A DNA stretch of 64,000 bases from Leisingera daeponensis (GTDB taxonomy: Bacteria > Pseudomonadota > Alphaproteobacteria > Rhodobacterales > Rhodobacteraceae). Below are positions 46,225 through 55,517 of this stretch, piece by piece. The notes under the pieces are model-generated. The model was given only the letters and a program-made list of their open reading frames with translations, was not told the origin of the DNA and searched no databases. The first letter of the stretch is position 1; every line of letters starts with the position of its first letter. The stretch covers positions 62,001 to 126,000 of the forward strand of contig NZ_JAHVJA010000004.1 of assembly GCF_019801465.1 (NCBI RefSeq). Reading direction: 5' to 3'. The position numbers and the translations under genes were made by a program.

Positions 46225-47796
46225 TCAGGCCGCCCGTGTAACGGCCAAAAGCCTTCCTTCAAAGGATTTGAGCGCCGGCCGCGCCGCTGCGCTATAGCCT
46301 GCACCGGTTTCAGGATCCAATTCGGGAAAAAGCGCGCAAATCTCTTCAGCCGCCGGCCGTTCCAGCAGGTTGACAATTTGCGGGCCAGGCAGGAAGCTTT
46401 CTGTTTCCAAGCCTTCTGAATAGATTACCTGATGCCTGTCAAACATCAGATGAACATAAGTGACTTTACCGCCCGGCCTGCGGCTTACACTTCGGCCATT
46501 GACCAAATCCTTGGCAGCCACCAGCACTTCGTCTTCGCCAAAGAACAGTTCCGCATGGGCGCCGCGCACCAGCACCCGGTGCTGCGGAGAAACCATCAGC
46601 TCGCCATGCCGCCCGAAGGTATCCGCAGCGATACGAATGGGGGCAAAAGCACCCTCCGCCGCAACCGAGCGGCCGCCCGTCCAGCTTAGCGGCTGCGCTC
46701 CATCATCACGGGTTTCCACAAGATCGCCCGGCTCCAGGTCTTCGACCGGCACGTCACCGTCGGGGGTGCGGATCAGGGTGCCCGCCACAAAGCACGGGAT
46801 CGAGCTTGCGTTGACAAAGCCGGTGTCGCTGATGGTGCCGTTAGTCACCTGGTAGGTGAAATTGAAATCCTCGATGTCGCCGTCGCCGACCAGCGTCAGC
46901 GTGCCGTCTGCATTCAGTTGAACCTGCTGGCCGGTGTTGAGAGTCACGACCGATCCGGCCGCCACTTCGGTCCCGTTGATATGCGTGATGGTCAACACGC
47001 CGCCGGAATTGTTCACATCATTGGCCAGCACATCGATGGTTTTGCTGCTGTCCGGCTCGACAAAGATATTGTCGGCTATTGCAACCAGATCAGTCTGAAC
47101 CGAGTCGGCGGCGATCAGCAAGTTACTGTCATAGCTGCTGTCGCTGACATCAGCTATGCCGATACGGATGTCGTTCACCTCGCCCGGGTTCACCCGCATG
47201 GTCAGTGTCATAGTGATGGTTAGGCCATCCATCTCGGTGTTGTAGTCGTCACCGGCATTGTCGAGATAGAGATTCTCGTTGATCGACGAACTGATGTTGC
47301 TGGGATTGGCCTGGCCATTGCCGATTTCCAGAAGCACCTGTTCACCGTTGACCCATACTGCCACCACATCCTGGTAGACCGAGCTCTGGAATTCCGGGAA
47401 TTCCTCGGATGAGAAGACGAATTGCATCGTCATCACATCAGCATCGGGAATGAAACTAACATCCAGATAGGACGCGTCATAGGTATTGGTTCCAGACGCG
47501 GCATTGAAATCCGGATTGTTGCTTTCGCCCGTGGTATTGGTCGAGGTCTGGGTTGACCTGTTGGGATCGCCGTTCGACCGGGTGAAATGACTGGCCCGTC
47601 CGGTCGAAAGGATTACGCCGGAATCACTTGGCGTCGCACCAGGGGCCCGCGAATCCCCGCCAGAGTAGATCGCTGAGGACTGGCTCCACCCCGAGTAGGA
47701 GGCGTCCACAACCGTGGCCCCGGAACCAAAGATGGTTTCCGCCATCTCCACTGCGGAGGCATTGGTGTTGTAGTTTAACTCGCGTGCCCTGACCAT
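46225..47796 (-). CDS. Choice-of-anchor / cadherin-like / Hint domain protein
   Basis: A 523-residue protein, acidic and Asn/Ser/Thr-rich in its first 330 residues. Residues 10-235 look like a choice-of-anchor L-type domain (TIFGSGATVVDASYSG, DVSFIPDADVMTMQFVFSS, VYQDVVAVWVNG). Residues 240-330 form a cadherin or Ig-like repeat (KTIDVLANDVNNSGG, FNFTYQVTNG). The C-terminal Hint domain starts at Cys335 (CFVAGTLIRTPDG) and has block B His406 (SPQHRVLV). Hint domains self-cleave like inteins and hedgehog proteins. No signal peptide is seen; type I secretion is possible. Confidence 0.8.
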   Translation of the reverse strand: MVRARELNYNTNASAVEMAETIFGSGATVVDASYSGWSQSSAIYSGGDSRAPGATPSDSGVILSTGRASHFTRSNGDPNRSTQTSTNTTGESNNPDFNAASGTNTYDASYLDVSFIPDADVMTMQFVFSSEEFPEFQSSVYQDVVAVWVNGEQVLLEIGNGQANPSNISSSINENLYLDNAGDDYNTEMDGLTITMTLTMRVNPGEVNDIRIGIADVSDSSYDSNLLIAADSVQTDLVAIADNIFVEPDSSKTIDVLANDVNNSGGVLTITHINGTEVAAGSVVTLNTGQQVQLNADGTLTLVGDGDIEDFNFTYQVTNGTISDTGFVNASSIPCFVAGTLIRTPDGDVPVEDLEPGDLVETRDDGAQPLSWTGGRSVAAEGAFAPIRIAADTFGRHGELMVSPQHRVLVRGAHAELFFGEDEVLVAAKDLVNGRSVSRRPGGKVTYVHLMFDRHQVIYSEGLETESFLPGPQIVNLLERPAAEEICALFPELDPETGAGYSAAARPALKSFEGRLLAVTRAA

Positions 47797-48104
47797 GCTT
47801 CCGCTGCTCCTGCTATCCGGGCAAGCGTCCCGTGCAGACAGATGCGCCTGTCTGCTCAGCCGGCGGAAACTCCGCAGTCCAATGGCGCGCCCCGCCGTTA
47901 CGGTGGTGCTTCTGCTAGGACACCCTGCCTCGGGTTAATTATGATTAACAATTGATTAACACGATTCCCGATTTTGCATCAGGCCTTCCAGTCCGCATCT
48001 GCGAAACCGCTGCTTTTGCGCCACAATTGCGGCAGCTCCAGTGAATTGCGCCGCGTCCCAATCCGCGTTAGGCCTGTGCCAACAGGAACCTGAGGAGCCC
48101 GCCG
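47797..48104. promoter_or_regulatory. Divergent regulatory gap with AT-rich core
   Basis: These 308 bases hold the start regions of the Hint operon (minus) and dapE (plus). An AT-rich core at 47934-47960 contains three TTAA blocks. I see no gene. Confidence 0.6.
47945..47960 (+). promoter_or_regulatory. Candidate CtrA full binding site
   Basis: TTAACAATTGATTAAC fits the alphaproteobacterial CtrA consensus TTAA-N7-TTAAC. Another TTAA lies at 47935, six bases away. It is 149 bases upstream of the Hint gene and 145 bases upstream of dapE. The Hint operon is the more plausible target. Binding is inferred only. Confidence 0.5.
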
Positions 48105-49256
48105 ATGCCGCAAACCGATCCCGCCCGCCTGACCGCCGATCTGATCCGCTGCCCGTCGGTCACGCCTGAAGAAGGCGGTGCACTGCTGCTGCTGGAAAAA
48201 CTGCTGAGCCAGGCCGGGTTCGACTGCACCCGCACCGACCGCGGCGAAGTTTCCAACCTGTTTGCCCGATGGGGCGCCAAGGGTCACGTCAAGACGTTTG
48301 GTTTCAACGGCCACACCGATGTTGTGCCGTTGGGAGATAAAGCTGCCTGGACCATGCCGCCGTTTGGTGCCGAGGAAAAGGACGGCTTCATGTACGGGCG
48401 CGGCGCCACAGACATGAAATCGGGGGTTGCAGCCTTTGCGGCCGCCGCGGTGGATTTTGTGCAGAACACTCCGCCGGACGGCGCCGTCATCCTGACCATC
48501 ACCGGTGATGAGGAAGGCGATGCGGTGGACGGCACTACGGCGCTGCTGGACTACATGGAGCGCGAAGGCGAGCAGATGTCCGTCTGTCTGGTGGGCGAGC
48601 CGACCTGCCCCAATGAGATGGGCGAGATGATCAAGATCGGCCGCCGCGGCTCCATGACGGCCTGGTTCACAGTGACCGGCGTGCAGGGACATTCGGCCTA
48701 CCCCCATCGCGCCAACAATCCGCTGAACGCCATGGCGAGGCTGATGGACCGTCTGGCCAGCCACGAACTGGACCAGGGAACAGAGCACTTTGACGCCTCG
48801 ACCCTGGCCGTGGTCACCATCGACACCGGCAACACCGCCACCAACGTTATCCCCGCACAATCGACCTCTGCCGTCAATATCCGCTTCAACGACGCGCATT
48901 CCGGCGCCGGCCTGACGGACTGGCTGCAAAGCGAGGCGGATAAGATCGCGTCGGAGTTCGGTGTGGAAATCGGGATGAAAGTGCAAATCTCCGGAGAGAG
49001 TTTCATCACCCCGCCGGGACCGCTGTCGGATCTGGTTTCGGCTGCGGTTGAGGCGGAGACCCGGCGCAAGCCGGAACTGTCGACCACCGGCGGCACCTCG
49101 GATGCGCGGTTCGTCAAGAACCATTGCCCAGTGGTGGAGTTCGGCTTGGTCGGCAAAACGATGCATCAGGTCGACGAGCGGGTGGAAGTGGCGCAGATCC
49201 ATCAGCTGAAAGCGATTTATACCCGCATCCTTCAGAACTATTTCGCCACAGCGTGA
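48105..49256 (+). CDS. dapE: Succinyl-diaminopimelate desuccinylase DapE
   Basis: A 383-residue M20 dizinc amidohydrolase. Metal and catalytic blocks are [39 protein letters not shown] and the C-terminal [14 protein letters not shown]. It removes succinate from N-succinyl-LL-diaminopimelate. GAGGAG precedes the ATG. It is seven bases before the DUF2064 gene, so these are probably one transcript. Confidence 0.97.
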   Translation: MPQTDPARLTADLIRCPSVTPEEGGALLLLEKLLSQAGFDCTRTDRGEVSNLFARWGAKGHVKTFGFNGHTDVVPLGDKAAWTMPPFGAEEKDGFMYGRGATDMKSGVAAFAAAAVDFVQNTPPDGAVILTITGDEEGDAVDGTTALLDYMEREGEQMSVCLVGEPTCPNEMGEMIKIGRRGSMTAWFTVTGVQGHSAYPHRANNPLNAMARLMDRLASHELDQGTEHFDASTLAVVTIDTGNTATNVIPAQSTSAVNIRFNDAHSGAGLTDWLQSEADKIASEFGVEIGMKVQISGESFITPPGPLSDLVSAAVEAETRRKPELSTTGGTSDARFVKNHCPVVEFGLVGKTMHQVDERVEVAQIHQLKAIYTRILQNYFATA

Positions 49257-49262
49257 TTTCAC

Positions 49263-49835
49263 GTGAAACGCTCGCTTATTATTCTGATCAAGGAACCCCG
49301 TCCGGGCCGGGTGAAAACCCGGCTGGGCCGCGACATCGGAATGGTTACAGCCACCTGGTGGTTCCGCCACCAGTCCGCCCGGCTGATCCGCGGTTTGCGC
49401 GATCCGCGCTGGCAGGTGGTGCTGGCCGTCGCGCCGGACCGGGCGGTGGTCTCGAAGGTATGGCCAGCGGATCTGGCCCGCCTGCCTCAGGGGGGCGGCG
49501 ATCTGGGACAGCGTATGAAACGGATGCTCCAATACATGCCCGGCCCTGCCTGTCTCATCGGTGCAGACATTCCCGGTATCACGCGCGGCCATATCGCCCG
49601 CGCCTTTACCGCCCTTGGTGATCACGATGCGGTGTTCGGGCCGGCAACGGACGGCGGATATTGGCTGGTTGGAGCCAAGCATCCCAAACGCCTGCCCTAC
49701 CGCATGTTCGCAGACACCCGCTGGTCCACGGAACACACGCTTGCCGACACGCTGCAAAGCCTGAACGGATGGCGCTGCGCGCTCACCGATACCCTGCAGG
49801 ACGTCGACACCGCCGCCGATCTGCCGCGACGCTGA
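49263..49835 (+). CDS. TIGR04282 / DUF2064 glycosyltransferase-like protein
   Basis: A 190-residue GT-A-like protein with a GTG start. Marks are IILIKEPRPGRVKTRLGRDIG at the N-terminus (in part, KEPRPGRVKTRLG), CLIGADIPGIT with the DxD-like acidic pair, and FGPATDGGYWLVGAK. The family is annotated as arsenosugar biosynthesis glycosyltransferase or guanylyltransferase-like; no arsenic genes are nearby, so the role is open. Confidence 0.85.
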   Translation: MKRSLIILIKEPRPGRVKTRLGRDIGMVTATWWFRHQSARLIRGLRDPRWQVVLAVAPDRAVVSKVWPADLARLPQGGGDLGQRMKRMLQYMPGPACLIGADIPGITRGHIARAFTALGDHDAVFGPATDGGYWLVGAKHPKRLPYRMFADTRWSTEHTLADTLQSLNGWRCALTDTLQDVDTAADLPRR

Positions 49836-49886
49836 CCGTGCGCTTTTCACCATGACGCCGCTCGCGCGCCATGCTACGCGGGAAGG

Positions 49887-52160
49887 ATGAGCCGCATTCC
49901 CTCCAAGGCCGAAATCCTCGACTGGATCTCCGCCAACCCGACCCACACCTCCAAGCGCGACATCGCCAAGGCCTTTGGCATCAAGGGAGCTGACCGCATC
50001 GACCTCAAGCGCATTCTCAAGGAGCTGGAGGCCGAGGGCCACTTGCAGAAGCGCAAAAAAACTTACCGCGATCCGGACCAGTTGCCCCCGGTGACGGTGC
50101 TTCAGGTGAAGGCACCGGACCAGGATGGCGACCTGTACGGGCGTCCGCTGGAGTGGCACGGCGAGGGTGTGGAACCCATTATCCTGATTCTGCCCAAGGC
50201 ATCGGACCCGGCGCTGGGAGAAGGCGACAAGGTTCTGGTCAAACTGCAGATGGTCCCGGATCAGGACCACAATTACGAAGCCCGGCTGATCCGCCGAATC
50301 GGAACCAACCCCAAGCGGGTGCTGGGCATTTTCCGCAAGGGCTCAGAGGGCGGGCGGATCGTGCCGATCGACAAGGCTGCTTCGAGCGAATGGATGGTGG
50401 CGCCTGATGCGGCGGGCGGCGCCAAGGACGGTGAACTGGTCGAAGCAGAGCAGGCAGGCCCCAAGGGCCGCATGGGCCTGCCGCGTGCGCGCATCGTGGA
50501 ACGGCTGGGTGATCCAACGGCGCCCAAGGCGGTGTCGCTGATTGCCATTCATCAGCACGGCATACCTGATCATTTCCCCGATCCGGTGATGGCAGAAGCC
50601 GATGCAGCCAAGCCGGTGGGCCTGAAAGGGCGCGAAGATCTGCGCGAGCTGCCGCTGGTCACCATAGACCCGGCCGATGCCCGCGACCACGACGACGCCT
50701 GCTATGCCCATCCAGACGACGACCCCAAGAACCCTGGCGGCCATGTAATCTGGGTGGCGATTGCCGATGTCGCCGCCTATGTGCGCCCGGGCTCGGCGCT
50801 GGACCGCGAGGCCCGCAAGCGCGGCAACTCCAGCTATTTCCCAGATCGTGTAGTTCCGATGCTGCCGGACCGGCTGTCGGGCGATCTGTGTTCCTTGCAC
50901 GAAGGGGTGCCGCGTGCCTGTCTCGCGGTGCGGATGCAGGTGAATGCAGAGGGCAACAAAATCGGACACAAGTTCGTGCGCGGGCTGATGCGCTCTGTCG
51001 CTTCGCTGAATTACGCCGAGGTGCAGGAGGCACAGGACGGCAATCCGAACGCAAAGACCGCACCGCTTCTGGGTGATGTGATCAAACCGCTGTTTGCCGC
51101 ATATAAGGCTCTATTAAAGGCAAAAGCGGCACGCGAGCCGCTGGACTTGGATCTGCCTGAGCGCAAGATTGTGCTGGACGACGACGGCCATGTGATTTCT
51201 GTCGCTTTCCGCGACCGGCTGGATGCGCACAAGCTGATCGAGGAGTTCATGATCCTCGCCAATGTCTCCGCGGCTGAAACGCTGATCCAGAAACGCTCGC
51301 CGCTTTTGTTCCGGGTGCACGAAGAACCGGCACAGGAGAAGCTGGAAGCCCTGCGCGAGACCGCGCGGGCTGCGGGTCTCAATCTGGCAAAAGGTCAGGT
51401 TTTGCAAACCCGGCATCTGAATGCACTGTTGAATCAGGCCGCGGGAACCGACGAAGCGGAGCTCATCAACATCTCCACCCTGCGGTCGATGCAGCAGGCG
51501 TATTACAACCCCGAGAATTTCGGGCACTTCGGCCTGGCCCTGAGAAACTACGCGCATTTCACTTCGCCGATCCGACGCTACGCCGACCTGATTGTGCACC
51601 GTTCTCTGATTTCCTCCCATGGCTGGGGCGAAGACGGTCTGGACGCCGCACAGATCGACCGGTTGGAAGAAACTGCCACCCATATTTCGGACACCGAGCG
51701 GCGCTCCATGATTGCGGAGCGGGACACCACCGACCGTTACCTGGCCTCCTACCTGAGCGAGCGTGTGGGCAACGAGTTCGAAGGCCGGATCAGCGGCATT
51801 GCCCGGTTCGGCGCTTTTGTGAAACTCGATGAAACAGGCGCTGACGGGCTGGTTCCCGTGAGGTCCATCGGGAGGGAGTTCTTTCACTTTGACGCCCAGG
51901 CAGGAACACTGACAGGGGCTGACAGCGGAATGACACTGGCTATCGGCCAGCGGGTGACCGTACGTCTCACCCAGGCAGCGCCGGTTACTGGTGGTTTGGA
52001 ACTGGAACTGCTGGCGCTGGAGAATTCGCCAATGCCGGCAGGCGGCGGATCGCGCGGGCGCCGCAGTCCGGCAGGCCGGACCGTGAAGCGCAAGGCGGCC
52101 AAGTCCAAGCATAAGTCCGCCAAGGTAAAGCGTAAGGTGGAACGCAAACGGCGGAAATAG
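49887..52160 (+). CDS. rnr: Ribonuclease R
   Basis: A 757-residue RNase II/R-family 3'-5' exoribonuclease. A helix-turn-helix opens it (PSKAEILDWISANPTHTSKR), followed by cold-shock domains. The RNB catalytic domain has the Asp cluster TIDPADARDHDDACYA and ISTLRSMQQAYYNPENFGHFG. An S1 domain (FEGRISGIARFGAFVKL) and a Lys/Arg-rich tail end it. It degrades structured RNA. GGAAGG directly abuts the ATG, closer than usual, but the encoded N-terminus fits the family. Confidence 0.96.
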   Translation: MSRIPSKAEILDWISANPTHTSKRDIAKAFGIKGADRIDLKRILKELEAEGHLQKRKKTYRDPDQLPPVTVLQVKAPDQDGDLYGRPLEWHGEGVEPIILILPKASDPALGEGDKVLVKLQMVPDQDHNYEARLIRRIGTNPKRVLGIFRKGSEGGRIVPIDKAASSEWMVAPDAAGGAKDGELVEAEQAGPKGRMGLPRARIVERLGDPTAPKAVSLIAIHQHGIPDHFPDPVMAEADAAKPVGLKGREDLRELPLVTIDPADARDHDDACYAHPDDDPKNPGGHVIWVAIADVAAYVRPGSALDREARKRGNSSYFPDRVVPMLPDRLSGDLCSLHEGVPRACLAVRMQVNAEGNKIGHKFVRGLMRSVASLNYAEVQEAQDGNPNAKTAPLLGDVIKPLFAAYKALLKAKAAREPLDLDLPERKIVLDDDGHVISVAFRDRLDAHKLIEEFMILANVSAAETLIQKRSPLLFRVHEEPAQEKLEALRETARAAGLNLAKGQVLQTRHLNALLNQAAGTDEAELINISTLRSMQQAYYNPENFGHFGLALRNYAHFTSPIRRYADLIVHRSLISSHGWGEDGLDAAQIDRLEETATHISDTERRSMIAERDTTDRYLASYLSERVGNEFEGRISGIARFGAFVKLDETGADGLVPVRSIGREFFHFDAQAGTLTGADSGMTLAIGQRVTVRLTQAAPVTGGLELELLALENSPMPAGGGSRGRRSPAGRTVKRKAAKSKHKSAKVKRKVERKRRK

Positions 52161-52196
52161 GAGCTCGCTACGCTTTGACTTCAGCGGTGCGCGAAT

Positions 52197-52548
52197 CTTG
52201 CAGGTCAACGCCCGCCTGATCAGCCAGCCGTGCCCCAGGGGCTTAACCTGTTGAGGCTCATCAAACAGCAAAGCACGGGTACCTTTCGAACCGGTCCCAG
52301 GCCGGAAAGGCCGCGGCAAACTCCGGGATCAGGCGGCTTTGGCAATGCACCAAGAACGCAAAGCGTGCGCCCTTCGGAGTCCCCAGCCGGATGGTGGACC
52401 CTGCCTTGGTCTCAGGCGTAGTGTAGGATGGCTGGCCCCTGCGCACCCCTTCTTCCACCCGCCCCGCTTCTGGCGTATCAGCCGCGGAACCAAAAATCAG
52501 CTGCCGGAGCCGCAACATGCCTTCCCGCGCCAGAGGGTCAGAGACCAC
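52197..52548 (-). pseudogene. DUF1801 family gene broken by a frameshift
   Basis: Read on the minus strand, one frame gives MLRLRQLIFGSAADTPEAGR, GQPSYTTPETKAGSTIRLG and FAFLVHCQSRLIPEF, a good DUF1801 N-terminal part, then stops at 52261. At the T-run 52284-52286 another frame continues with the expected C-terminus: GTRALLFDEPQQVKPLG and WLIRRALTCK. Removing one A (minus strand) would join them as RFEGTRALLFDE. The second frame has no stop at the normal end and runs on antisense to rnr. It may be a true pseudogene or a sequencing error; the missing stop favours decay. Confidence 0.65.
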
Positions 52549-52586
52549 AAAAGCGGACTCGACCTCCGGGCTGGCAAAAGCAGGTT

Positions 52587-53285
52587 TTATGGCAGGGGCA
52601 CCGTTTCGAAGACACGGCTCAGATAAGCACGCAGAATCTTATCATCGCGCAAGCGTTTGCTGACTGCTGAAGCCTCAGAAGTGTGCAGCATGGAGATCAG
52701 GTACGGGGCCACGCTCAGGTCAGCTGAGGTGATGCTGGTGCCCATCAGGAACCGGCGTTCACTGGCTAGCGCGGCGATAGGCTTCAGGTCCTGCTCCAGC
52801 CGGTGCATCCGCTCCGCTTTGGTGAAGCGTGCGAGGCCCTGCCAGTCCAAGCCGACCTGGATTTCTTTCCTGACCGGGGCGCTGATCTCTTCGCGCATGG
52901 GTTCGGGAACCGGCTGAAATATCTGATCCTGCACCTCGGGCCAGACCGCATCGTCATTCCAGCGCATTTGCAGCAGGTGCAGGCCCAGATGGTATTCCGC
53001 CAGCCGTACCCAAGCTCGCGCGTGGGCGCGGGAGGCAGCATCCAGCCCTGTGTCGAAATCGGCACCCTGGGCTTCCAGCCAGTCGCAGACGCCGTCGCTG
53101 TCAGCAACCTGCCCGCCCGGGGTTTCCAGAACCGGCAGTTTCCGGTGCGGCATTTCAGCCGGGTCCAGCATATCGCTGCGCTGCCAGGGCTGCCCGGACA
53201 GCTCCAGCATCAGAGCGGACTTGATGCAGAAGGGGCTCATGCTGAACAAACCGAAACCGGCGGGGAAGGTGTAGAGGGAAAGCAT
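52587..53285 (-). CDS. Glutathione S-transferase-like protein
   Basis: A 232-residue GST-fold protein. The thioredoxin-like N-terminus has SMSPFCIKSALMLEL and RKLPVLETPGGQVADSDGV (cis-Pro and the Asp-Ser glutathione contact). The helical C-terminal domain has FLMGTSITSADLSVAPYL. It resembles the metaxin/Fax-like group rather than classical alpha/mu GSTs. It is divergent from the WYL regulator gene, a common pairing suggesting control. Confidence 0.85.
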   Translation of the reverse strand: MLSLYTFPAGFGLFSMSPFCIKSALMLELSGQPWQRSDMLDPAEMPHRKLPVLETPGGQVADSDGVCDWLEAQGADFDTGLDAASRAHARAWVRLAEYHLGLHLLQMRWNDDAVWPEVQDQIFQPVPEPMREEISAPVRKEIQVGLDWQGLARFTKAERMHRLEQDLKPIAALASERRFLMGTSITSADLSVAPYLISMLHTSEASAVSKRLRDDKILRAYLSRVFETVPLP

Positions 53286-53337
53286 TGCTGAAATCCTGAT
53301 TGTTGCGATTACCTAGTCATGGTCTAAACCTCGATGG

Positions 53338-53352
53338 TGACAAAAAATGTCA
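53338..53352. promoter_or_regulatory. Candidate operator between the GST and WYL-regulator genes
   Basis: TGACA, five As, TGTCA form a perfect 5-bp inverted repeat (6 of 7 if extended to GGTGACA / TGTCATC) in the 89-base divergent gap. Position and symmetry suit the WYL/YafY-type regulator. This is inference. Confidence 0.45.
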
Positions 53353-53374
53353 TCAGGCCGTAGGATAGCCAGGC

Positions 53375-54115
53375 ATGTCCCGAACCCACCGCCTCTTTCA
53401 GCTGATGCAGGCCCTGCGCATAGGGCCCGGTCCGCGTACCGCTGCGCGGCTGGGGGAGGAGCTTGGCGTTTCGGCCCGCAGCATCCATCGCGACATCGCT
53501 ACCCTGCGCGAGATAGGCGCGGTGATCGACGGTGAGGCGGGATACGGCTTTACCCTGATAGAAGACAATGCCCTGCCGCCGATGGGCTTTCGCGACACCG
53601 AGCTTGAGGCGCTGGTGCTGGGGCTGCGCGAAGTTGAGCAGATCGGCGACCCCGAACTGGCAACCGCGGCTTCCGAAGCCTTGCGCAAGCTGCAGGCCCG
53701 GCTGCCACCGCGCCAGGCTCACCGGCTGCGCCATGCGGTGCTGGCACCCCACAGGTTTGAACGCCCGATTCCGCCCGCAATTTCCGCACAGGATCTGCGT
53801 CAGGCAGCATGGGACGAGGTCGAGGTGCGGTTTGGCTACACGGACGGGTACGGCGCGGTGACCGAGCGGCAGGTGAAACCGCTGAGCGTGGTTTATTTCG
53901 ACCGTTCGACTGTTCTGATCGCCTGGTGCTGCCTGCGCAACGCCGTGCGGGTGTTCCGGCTGGACCGGATGCGCGGGCTTGAGGTGACGGAGCAGAGTTT
54001 CCGCCCGCACCGGGTGCCCATGCTGCGGGAGGCCTTGGAACAGATGCGCCAGGAGCACCGGCAAGATCATCGCCAGCAGGACAGGCAGGCGGCACCCCGC
54101 ACACGCCGGGACTGA
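53375..54115 (+). CDS. YafY-type HTH/WYL regulator
   Basis: A 246-residue regulator. The HTH_11 N-terminus is RTHRLFQLMQAL, with RTAARLGEELGVSARSIHRD and REIGAVIDGEAGYGF. The WYL domain (about 135-225) has PLSVVYFDRSTVLIAWCCL and VFRLDRMRGLEV. The motif is VYF/AWC rather than WYL, as in many members. WYL domains bind nucleic-acid-related or other small ligands. The C-terminal tail is Gln/Arg-rich and disordered-looking. It is divergent from the GST-like gene. Confidence 0.88.
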   Translation: MSRTHRLFQLMQALRIGPGPRTAARLGEELGVSARSIHRDIATLREIGAVIDGEAGYGFTLIEDNALPPMGFRDTELEALVLGLREVEQIGDPELATAASEALRKLQARLPPRQAHRLRHAVLAPHRFERPIPPAISAQDLRQAAWDEVEVRFGYTDGYGAVTERQVKPLSVVYFDRSTVLIAWCCLRNAVRVFRLDRMRGLEVTEQSFRPHRVPMLREALEQMRQEHRQDHRQQDRQAAPRTRRD

Positions 54116-54177
54116 CCTCTTTACCCGGTTCGCGCTGCCGCTAAACTGGAGGTGAGCAGTGAATAACGAGGTGCATC

Positions 54178-55506
54178 ATGCGCAAATGGATGGCTGTATC
54201 GCTGGTAGCAGGCAGCGCAATGGCGGCAGAGGCCGCGCCGGAGAACTCCCGGAGACCTGCTGAACGGCCCGGGACCATCACTCAGGAGGGGCAAAATGAA
54301 AGCTATCAGCTGGCGTCGGCTACACCTTTGAGACCGGTCGCCAGGCCAGCCGCGCTGCAAGAAGCCGCGGTGGAACAGGCAGCAGCCGAAGTAAGCTTCA
54401 AAGACTGGATTGCGGCATTCAAAGACCGCGCAGGGGCGCAAGGGATCAGCACGCCGGTTCTGGACAGCGCCTTTGACAGCGTAAGCTATGACGCCGAGGT
54501 TATCCGCCGCGACCGCAACCAGTCGGAGTTCACCAAGACGATCTGGGAGTATCTGGACAGCGCGGCCTCGGACCTGCGGGTGAAGAACGGAAAGGCAGCG
54601 CTGCGCAACCAGCAGGCGCGGCTGGATCAGATCGAGGCCAAATACGGCGTCGAGAAAGAGATCTTGGTGGCGATTTGGGGACTGGAAAGCAGTTTTGGCA
54701 CCTTTCGCGGCAAGATGGACGTGATCCGGTCTTTGGCGACCCTGGCCTTTGACGGGCGGCGCGGCGCGTTCTTTGAGGGGCAGCTGGTGGCTGCATTGAA
54801 GATATTGCAAGCTGGCGATGTTGCCGCCCGCAAGATGACCGGAAGCTGGGCCGGGGCGATGGGACATACCCAATTCATCCCTACGTCCTATCTGGACTAT
54901 GCGGTGGATTTCACCGGTGACGGCAAGCGGGACATTTGGTCGGACAATCCGGCTGATGCGCTGGCGTCTACCGCCGCCTACCTCAAGCAGTTCGGCTGGG
55001 TGAAAGGCCAGCCTTGGGGGGTGGAAGTGACCCTGCCCAAGGGGTTTGATTACACCCTGGCCGATCGCAACATTGAGAAATCGCCCTCTGACTGGGCGGC
55101 ACTCGGCATCAAGGGGCTGGATGGGCGTGCGGTGAAGGATCACGGGCCCGCCTCAATCCTGCTGCCTGCGGGCAGTGAGGGCGCGGCCTTTATGATCTTC
55201 CAGAACTTCGCTGTGCTGGAACGCTACAACACCGCGGATGCCTATGTGATCGGGGTCGGGCATCTGGCGGACCGGATCACGGGCGGTGCGCCGATCAAGG
55301 CGAATTGGCCGCGCGGTGACCGGGCGCTGACGTTGTCCGAACGGGAGGAAATGCAAGAGCGGCTGACAAGCGTCGGTTTCGACACAGACGGTATCGACGG
55401 CAAGATCGGTCCCAAGACAATCGGGGCAGTGCGCGCCTTTCAGGTGGCAAACGGGCTGACGCCGGACGGCTATGCCTCGCTGCATCTGTTGCAAAGGCTG
55501 CGGTAG
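54178..55506 (+). CDS. Lytic murein transglycosylase, MltB type, with peptidoglycan-binding domain
   Basis: A 442-residue exported enzyme. A signal-like N-terminus (RKWMAVSLVAGSAMAAEAA) and a Pro/Ala-rich linker lead to the SLT domain. The catalytic Glu is in AIWGLESSFGTFRG; GAMGHTQFIPTSYLDYAVDF and DNPADALASTAAYL are MltB hallmarks. The C-terminal 60 residues are a PG-binding_1 domain (GFDTDGIDGKIGPKTIGAVR). It cleaves glycan strands to 1,6-anhydro-muropeptides. Periplasmic; no lipobox Cys is seen. Confidence 0.93.
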   Translation: MRKWMAVSLVAGSAMAAEAAPENSRRPAERPGTITQEGQNESYQLASATPLRPVARPAALQEAAVEQAAAEVSFKDWIAAFKDRAGAQGISTPVLDSAFDSVSYDAEVIRRDRNQSEFTKTIWEYLDSAASDLRVKNGKAALRNQQARLDQIEAKYGVEKEILVAIWGLESSFGTFRGKMDVIRSLATLAFDGRRGAFFEGQLVAALKILQAGDVAARKMTGSWAGAMGHTQFIPTSYLDYAVDFTGDGKRDIWSDNPADALASTAAYLKQFGWVKGQPWGVEVTLPKGFDYTLADRNIEKSPSDWAALGIKGLDGRAVKDHGPASILLPAGSEGAAFMIFQNFAVLERYNTADAYVIGVGHLADRITGGAPIKANWPRGDRALTLSEREEMQERLTSVGFDTDGIDGKIGPKTIGAVRAFQVANGLTPDGYASLHLLQRLR

Positions 55507-55517
55507 AAGTTGCGGGT

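Noticed and set aside
47979-50270. A 763-codon open frame on the minus strand
   Set aside because: It lies antisense to dapE, the DUF2064 gene and the start of rnr, all clear genes. Its product has no recognisable domain and is His/Gly/Arg-rich, as expected from the reverse of GC-rich coding DNA.
51114-52319. A 401-codon minus-strand frame read as a whole gene
   Set aside because: Only its first part (to about 52197) encodes the C-terminus of the broken DUF1801 gene; the rest is antisense to rnr.
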